Shown here: positions 58,101-64,000 of the stretch, one piece after another
Layout: every line of letters starts with the position of its first letter
Numbering within the stretch: position 1 is the stretch's first letter
Assembly (NCBI GenBank): GCA_951230915.1
Contig: OX579640.1
Span: 9,568,981 to 9,632,980 of the forward strand
DNA: 64,000 bases
From: Antitrichia curtipendula
Taxonomy: Eukaryota; Streptophyta; Bryopsida; Hypnales; Leucodontaceae
Reading direction: 5' to 3'
Notes under the pieces: model-generated
Told to the model about the DNA's origin: nothing
What the model saw: only the letters and a program-made list of their open reading frames with translations
The model's database searches: none
Made by a program: the position numbers and the translations under genes

Positions 58101-61100
58101 CAATGCTCCTCAATTTTTTTCAATTTTTTTCATTGTTTGAGTAACTTCCATTTCCAACATGTCATTCCATGCAGGGGCACTTTGGGATGTATCAAGGATC
58201 AAGTAATCTTCAGGAACTTCATGGACTTGTAAAGTCAACAGTAATGATTCGAAGACTGAAGAAGGACGTTTTATCTGAATTACCTCAGAAACGACGTCAA
58301 CAGGTTCAAGACTACCTCGTATTCAATGTCCCACAATTCTGATTACGCTAAACTTCCGTATGCTATGACGTTGAATTTTGGAACTTTTCCTGCTTCTTGC
58401 AAGATTTAGAGTTGCAAATCCCTGTGAAAGTTTAGGCTTTCATGCAATTTTCTGTCACGCGTAAGTTGCATTCTTTAATTTGGTCATCAAGTTCTCTGGA
58501 TATTGCAGGTCTTTATTTCATTAGAAGACAAAGGCATCAGACTCATGCGAGCTCTTTTTAAACAGGCATGAATCATATTCCAAACTCTGGTATTTAGCTT
58601 GTAACGTGTATGGCAAGACAGGAATTGAATTTTCCGCTCTTGATGTTTCTTGCCAAAAGGAGTTCAATGTGACTTGCTATTTTGTCAATGTGGTTTAACG
58701 TTGTGGTCGTTTGCGGTATAATGATGGAGCAGCTGGAGGGAATCAAGAACTCTCTCAAGACCTGCACGGAAGACAATTTTGAGAAGACGAAGTTTGCTGA
58801 GAAACAACTCCTCACCAAGGTAGTCTGGTTTTGCGTCGCCACTTACTTGAGAAAGTGTTGGTTCCTTTTTTGCTTAAACAGCGAAGGGCACTGTACAGCT
58901 ATCTCCAAAGTGCAGTATAGTCCTTGCAGATGTGGTGACCTTTTATGGTGACAATTAAAGCTCATGATGAGTTCGTTTCGATACCTTGATATTTTTTCTT
59001 GCACATATGCTTCCCAGATTTATACAGAATCAGCTGTCGTGAAACTCCCAGCTGTCGCGGACTATTTAACAACAATGATCGATGTGCGTGAGAAGCCTTC
59101 AGTCCAATCAATACCCTCTTTAAATAGTGTTCCGTTTTGGTCGTTCGTTTCTGTGTGCAAATTCGTCGTTAATGGATTGAATTATTTCTGATTACGACGG
59201 ATATGACGTATGTAGAGAACATCAGATGAGTCTTTCAGTTGCTGATTTTTTGGGTGGATTCTGATACAGGCAGAATGCAAATTTTTGGTATTTGCTCATC
59301 ATCAAAGTATGCTGGAGGGGATCGAGCAACTGTTCCTGGTATGGACAATACTGGTTCAAAAACTGTGATTAATGGTTGCATTGCCTCATTTGGCCCATTC
59401 TTTTTTTAGCATAATTTGGTGCCATGACAAGGAATTGGATAAAACCAGCCTGTTTATGGCCTGTTTGAACCTCCTTTTAAATTTTGCCGGGTTTTATCAG
59501 AGACGAGCCCATATTTTGTAAGATTATGACCTTACATGTTTTGATTGGAATATTAGAAAAATGAAACTATCTTTGTCCTGGTCTTGAGACTGCAGAAGAA
59601 AAAAGTGGGTCACATACGCATAGATGGGGGTACACCGCAATCAGCTCGGCAAGCACTAGTTACTCGATTTCAGGAAAATGATAATGTCTATGCCGCGGTG
59701 GTAAGTCTTGTTAAACATTGCAGTCGTTTTACCATGCTGAGTCGAATCTGAGTGTGCTCACTTTGAGTGATACTGGAGCTTCTTTATACAACTTGCGGAG
59801 TCTCCATCGACAGAGCATATTATCTTAAGAAATGGGATCTTGCAGCTTGGAATACGTGCAGCAGGTGTTGGATTGACCCTGACGGCAGCTAGCACCGTCA
59901 TCTTTGCCGAGATGTCTTGGACACCCGGGGACCTTGTTCAAGCGGAGGATAGGGCTCACCGTATTGGTCAGGTCTGCCTCTCCTACTTTCGCCCATTCTT
60001 TAGTGGTGTCCAATTTTCAAGGCTCAAAATCATTGTACAAACTGAAGTCGAGAGACAGGAGTTCACTGGCTTGCATTTTATCTAATATTCTAGAGTAAGA
60101 TCAAGATTTTTGAATCCAAAGTGCGTTTGCTGTTGACGTAGTCGTGTTGGCGATTTGAAACCTTTCGCACTGGATGGCATCCCTAACCATAATTCAAGAC
60201 TTGGGATCTCTAGTCTATTTAATCGGGGGGTCTTGGCGAGGCTTCAGCGGGAAGGTTGATTGATGCTAACGCTAACTTTAACCTTGAATCTGAAGTTTTT
60301 CCTCAACAGACCATATGTCAGATCGCTTGGCCAATTAGTTCTAAGTTTTCTACACTAAAATTCCTTGTTGGATGGACCAGGCTTCTTCTGTCAATGTGTA
60401 TTACCTCCATGCACATGACACCATCGATGATATTATCTGGTATGCTTTCCTAAATACCGGGACATTTCGCTGCGCCTCTTGAAGTTTACTCCATGTGCAT
60501 GCAAGGGAGCCGTTTTAGTTTCTCACTCTACCTAATAGGATCATTGTGTGTTTAATATCTGCAGGGATACTGTCCAGAACAAATTGGAGAATCTTGGCCA
60601 GGTCTGAACTAACATTTGGTTCCTTCCGTTGATTTGTCTTGTTGGCTCGATGACTTCGACTAATTTCCGGTCATTTGCTTCTTCTAATTCAAACATGAGT
60701 TGTGTACAACGGATTTGTTAGACACCTCTGTTCACAATCTAGACAGTCATCTGCGATTGAGTTCTGATACATTCATATTGTTTACAGGTGCTAGACGGGC
60801 AGGAAAATACCTTGCACGTGGCGGCGCCCCCTAAGACGTATTCTCATGTGTCGCGAGGGCAATCGACTCTGAATTCTTTCTTACAGCCTGCTCCCTCGTG
60901 TGACGGACCTTCAACTTCTGCTTCTGCTCTGGAGCCGCTGCTGGATCCCGACCTTATTGAAAGAAACACGCATGTGATCTCCAGTGACATGTCCAGCGAG
61001 CCAAGCATGATGTTCGATGGACAGTTCTATCCGCCACCACTGGGAGAGAATCTGGAAAAAAACGTAGAACATGACGTTCATGGAATGCCTCCTGACAGTA

Positions 61101-61120
61101 AGCGGAAAAGACTCTTCTGA
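52185..61120 (+). CDS. SMARCAL1/CHR18-type annealing helicase (SNF2 family), at least 27 exons
   Basis: Nuclear ATP-driven enzyme that re-anneals RPA-coated single strands at stalled forks. Exons seen: 52185-52466, 53569-53804, 54098-54153, 54348-54414, 54644-54695, 54956-55098, 55276-55331, 55481-55556, 55685-55751, 56043-56109, 56335-56401, 56782-56865, 56970-57011, 57152-57307, 57559-57636, 57771-57839, 58000-58065, 58175-58303, 58509-58565, 58733-58819, 59018-59083, 59270-59338, 59596-59700, 59846-59971, 60381-60439, 60565-60601, 60788-61120. From 53569 on, phases agree throughout. HARP-like modules: about 53745-54695 ([22 protein letters not shown]) and 55026-55556 ([28 protein letters not shown]). 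Helicase motifs: DEMGLGKT (56372), DEAH (57571), [26 protein letters not shown]-terminal QSTLNSFL resembles a PCNA-binding box; KRKRLF is a likely nuclear signal. About 910 residues plus unresolved N-terminal exons. Two introns use GC donors. Confidence 0.93.
52467..53568 (+). other. Unresolved exon(s) in the N-terminal part of the helicase
   Basis: Exon 1 ends in phase 0 after YNQ, but the exon at 53569 needs one leftover base, so at least one coding exon is missing between them. Candidates: about 52522-52600, which in one frame reads [11 protein letters not shown] like the second half of a HARP module; 53128-53166 ([13 protein letters not shown]) and about 53243-53348 ([20 protein letters not shown]), which are in phase with each other and could supply the leftover base. 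I could not settle the model from sequence alone. Confidence 0.45.
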
Positions 61121-61416
61121 GAAATCACATAACAGGTGAAGGTTAATTTGGCGCATAGCAAGTTATCAACACTTGAAATCCATCCTTTAATAGCAGCAGC
61201 TGAGGAGACCTCAAAGGTGCTTCTCACTTACGAACTACCGGTACTCGAGGACAGCTCTTGTTGGCATAGTTTTCAATACCCCATTTTGTTTACATATAGT
61301 AGCTTGCGTACAAGTACTGTAAATGTTTCGGATCATAATTATTCATCATAGTCTGGAAGCCCAGGCTTTTTCAAAGGTTAATTTTTCAGAGCAGATGTGC
61401 AGATACTTTCTCCGTG

Positions 61417-61422
61417 AATAAA
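61417..61422 (+). terminator. Candidate poly(A) signal of the helicase gene
   Basis: AATAAA lies about 300 bp after the stop codon, the first such motif downstream. Confidence 0.45.
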
Positions 61423-61694
61423 CCAGGGCAGTTATGAAAATAGTTATTGTTTTGTTTGATTCAAGATCTAATACTACCTGCATGAATAGGTCTCAAGTTG
61501 ATAAGATGCATCATCAAAATACATGAGATTACATTATAGAGCAATACCATCTCTACATGTCTCATTTATGACTGAGGCTCTATGTGAAATTCATTAGTAT
61601 ATGAATTAATGAGAATTATCGAAGTGGTTCTTTACTGGAACTAAATTTGAGCAAAGTTACGTGTAGTTTGAAGAAGAGGTTTCAATTGGCTATA

Positions 61695-62101
61695 AGGTAG
61701 AACTACCCATTACCACCCTGATTTGCAATCTAACTATATTGGGGCCAACTCTAGGAAAGACACATATTTTTCAGAGGTGTGCTTTTGATTTAGGAGTCAA
61801 ACCCAAGTGGAATTATAATTTTTTGATAAAAATTGTAATTTCTGTGAATTTCTAAAGTGAAATTGCACAACCGCTACTAGACTAAATTCATAAACGTCCT
61901 CTTACAACTCAATATCGCTTTCCAATGTATCTAATAGCACTTGAAGATCCACCAATCATTAATTGACACGTTATCTTTTAATAGCATTAATAAACTACTA
62001 TTGTCAGAATCCGAAGCGGATTTGCATGTTTTTTTGATGGAATTGGGACAAATCTGTAGACCACGGATTTGAATCACTGACGGAATTGGGTAGTTCTACC
62101 T
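61695..62101. mobile_element. TA-flanked MITE, AGGTAGAACTACC family
   Basis: A 407-bp element with inverted ends AGGTAGAACTACCCATTAC and AGGTAGAACTACCCAATTC, flanked by TA (61693-61694, 62102-62103). Ends resemble those of 17638-18081, so the two are likely distant members of one Tc1/mariner-type group. No coding capacity. Confidence 0.75.
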
Positions 62102-62256
62102 TAACTATGGTTGGAGTTTCATTTGATTACACCTACATAAGTGATGGATGACCCATTTACAATCTTACATGAGTGGTTGAAAATTTATGTGATGATTCTC
62201 ATGTAAATTGTTCTTAAATCTACTAATAACTTTTACAAGAAATTGAAAATTATTAA

Positions 62257-62718
62257 CCCCAACGATGAGAATGTTCTAGTAAAAAACTAATATCTTTTGT
62301 TTATTTATTTATTTATAAGTTTTTCAAAAATTGAAAGTAGAAGACGATTTTATTTGACTTTTTTTCCTTCAATGCCTCATAATTGCTACCTCATTATTTG
62401 GAATTGAATGGTTCATATGTTTTTGAGTAGGTACCAATCTACACAATCTCAAGAAAATAATATATATATATATATATTTTTTTTTTTATAGAATATATTT
62501 TTAACGATCCAGTTTGATATTGAACAAAGAACCCTTCTAACTATTGCAATATTTTTTAGTATGATATGAAATAGAGCTTCACACATAGATTTATGATGAA
62601 TATCATCCATCCTAAAAAAATTCATGCAAAATTTTCAAATGATAAAGTCAAAAAAGTATGTCCGAGACTCTGAGTTTTCAAACTATAGCCCAAAGTGGGC
62701 TCTTTTGTCCTTTGGGGG
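62257..62718. mobile_element. Candidate piggyBac-type MITE, copy E
   Basis: A 462-bp interval between TTAA sites (62253-62256, 62719-62722). The ends begin CCCCAACGATGAG and, on the complement, CCCCCAAAGGACAAAAG. The right end resembles copies C and D (CAAAGGAC); the left is diverged. It includes a short TA repeat at 62459-62478. Confidence 0.5.
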
Positions 62719-62911
62719 TTAAAAAACAAATACAACAATGAATTCAAGTGGAGATTTATGAAGAATGAAACTTTCAAAATTCCTATATATAGTGAAATTT
62801 ATATTATCAATATAAAATTCCAATTCTATTGTAGAAATTGATCTATAAAATATATAGAAAATCTATCAATGATGATTGCAATTTTTCTACTATTTATTTG
62901 GGAGAATGGTA

Positions 62912-63312
62912 TTTTTTTGTTCCAAAATAAATCTAAGGTTTTTTAGAAATGGCTAGATTAGTACGTGAACAACTCTTGTTTTCAAAGGACTATGTAGTTA
63001 CTATAACTTCTACTAAACCCCCCACTAGGCGTGAAAGAATGAAAGTCAACAATGAAGTGGTACATGTTGAAAACAGATGATGAAATTGACAAATTGAATT
63101 CTTTGCCTTTGGTTGGTTAGAGATTGCATTTTGAATCCCTTTGATTGTAAGAATCAAATTGCTATATAGTTTGTGGAGTGTGGTATTTGCATATTCTTTT
63201 GTTTTAAGGTGTTCAAACTATTGTTGTCCATCAAGTTGTGGAGAGCCAATTTCGAATTTAATTTGGGACAAGTATATTTGGAAACCCTAGATTTATTTAG
63301 GGACGGAGGGAC
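62912..63312. mobile_element. Stowaway-like MITE (Tc1/mariner)
   Basis: A 401-bp element flanked by TA (62910-62911, 63313-63314). The right end on the complement reads GTCCCTCCGTCCC, close to the plant Stowaway/mariner end CTCCCTCCGTCCC. The left end is worn (TTTTTTTGTTCC) but the following AAATAAATCTAAGGTTT matches AAATAAATCTAGGGTTT on the right complement. Confidence 0.7.
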
Positions 63313-63314
63313 TA

Positions 63315-64000
63315 TAAACAATGCAAAAATTACCTAAGTCAAGATATCTAATGAAGGTACCTAAGTACAATGATTTTATCCTATCAATGAGAGTGTAAAG
63401 TTTGTATCACTAAAAACATTTCAATTGTGGAAAAAAAATTGAGATGCACTTACAAAATCCAATTAGGTTCCATACTTCAAGGCCTTCAATCTTTCTTGTC
63501 AACCTTCCTTCAGTATTGTAGTAGCCACACTTGTTCCAATAGACAAATAATGATTCTCCTTTGTATTACCTTTATTCAAATTTTCTTCTACAATGGCATG
63601 GACCTAAAGTAACCACTCACAAAGAATTGTGATATATTTCATAGATGGACCCTTCATATTCTTATCCAATATATAATACTTCTATTCATAAAAGTTGAGG
63701 ATTGATTTTGGATACGTCTATTTTCAATACTATGAAAATTCATTGCTTGGACATTCAATGTCACAAAAATAAATGCTAAGAGAACTCAAAATATTTCTTT
63801 GATTCCACTACCAAAACTCAATATAAGCTTAATGGCCCAAGGCACTCCAAAGTCCATATATTATCTTTTATGATGAACAAAGTTTATTAAGCCAATGATT
63901 TGAACACATAACTTCTCATTCATGTAGGTTATACATTTAACATGCCAACCTTAAAAAAATAACCATTTACTTTGATTATGACTAAATTTATGAAATTGAG
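63315..64000. other. AT-rich spacer
   Basis: No gene or repeat with clear ends is seen up to the window edge. Confidence 0.5.

Overview
The window looks like a gene-poor, AT-rich stretch of a land-plant nuclear genome. Reasons: a plant nepenthesin-type aspartic protease, a single-AP2-domain transcription factor, a CHR18/SMARCAL1-type helicase with about 27 small exons and short introns, and a Copia LTR retrotransposon. The compact introns and the divergent AP2 domain fit a moss or other non-seed plant, but this is an inference. Only three clear cellular genes are present; most of the rest is transposable elements, duplicated debris and AT-rich spacer.

Layout. 1-3490: spacer with one TTAA-flanked MITE. 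3830-8765 (+): three-exon secreted aspartic protease, with a MITE in intron 2. 8968-9617: a partial duplicate of the 3' flank of the AP2 gene. 10428-16103: a 5.7 kb PIF/Harbinger element with exact 17-bp ends and a CTT target duplication, holding an intact Myb/SANT-like accessory ORF (+) and a transposase (-) broken by one stop right after its catalytic glutamate. 16355-20000: several MITEs. 20200-22300: an unassigned richer island and repeats of an AATTGCCC motif. 23200-26785: the AP2 locus (-), probably fused to an unknown upstream domain. 27609-29108: MITEs and a 59-bp tandem repeat. 29529-35833: a decayed Copia element (-). 36300-41054: rearranged partial copies of the AP2-locus upstream gene, a CACTA-type MITE and a nested palindrome array. 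42960-44710: a decayed piggyBac-family transposase (-). 45349-51150: one MITE and spacer. 51300-61480 (+): the annealing-helicase gene. 61695-63312: three more MITEs.

How it fits together. The three genes have no visible joint pathway. The protease is secreted; the AP2 protein should be nuclear; the helicase should act on stalled replication forks. The coherent theme is mobile DNA: Copia, PIF/Harbinger, CACTA, piggyBac-type and Tc1/mariner-type (Stowaway-like) families all occur within 64 kb, mostly as non-autonomous or broken copies. A piggyBac transposase relic lies in the same window as a set of TTAA-flanked MITEs with CCC-starting ends, which suggests a former piggyBac system with its dependants. 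A second theme is a small family related to the upstream half of the AP2 gene, with one intact copy, one copy carrying stops, and one promoter fragment, sharing a G-box 82 bp before the start codon in two copies.
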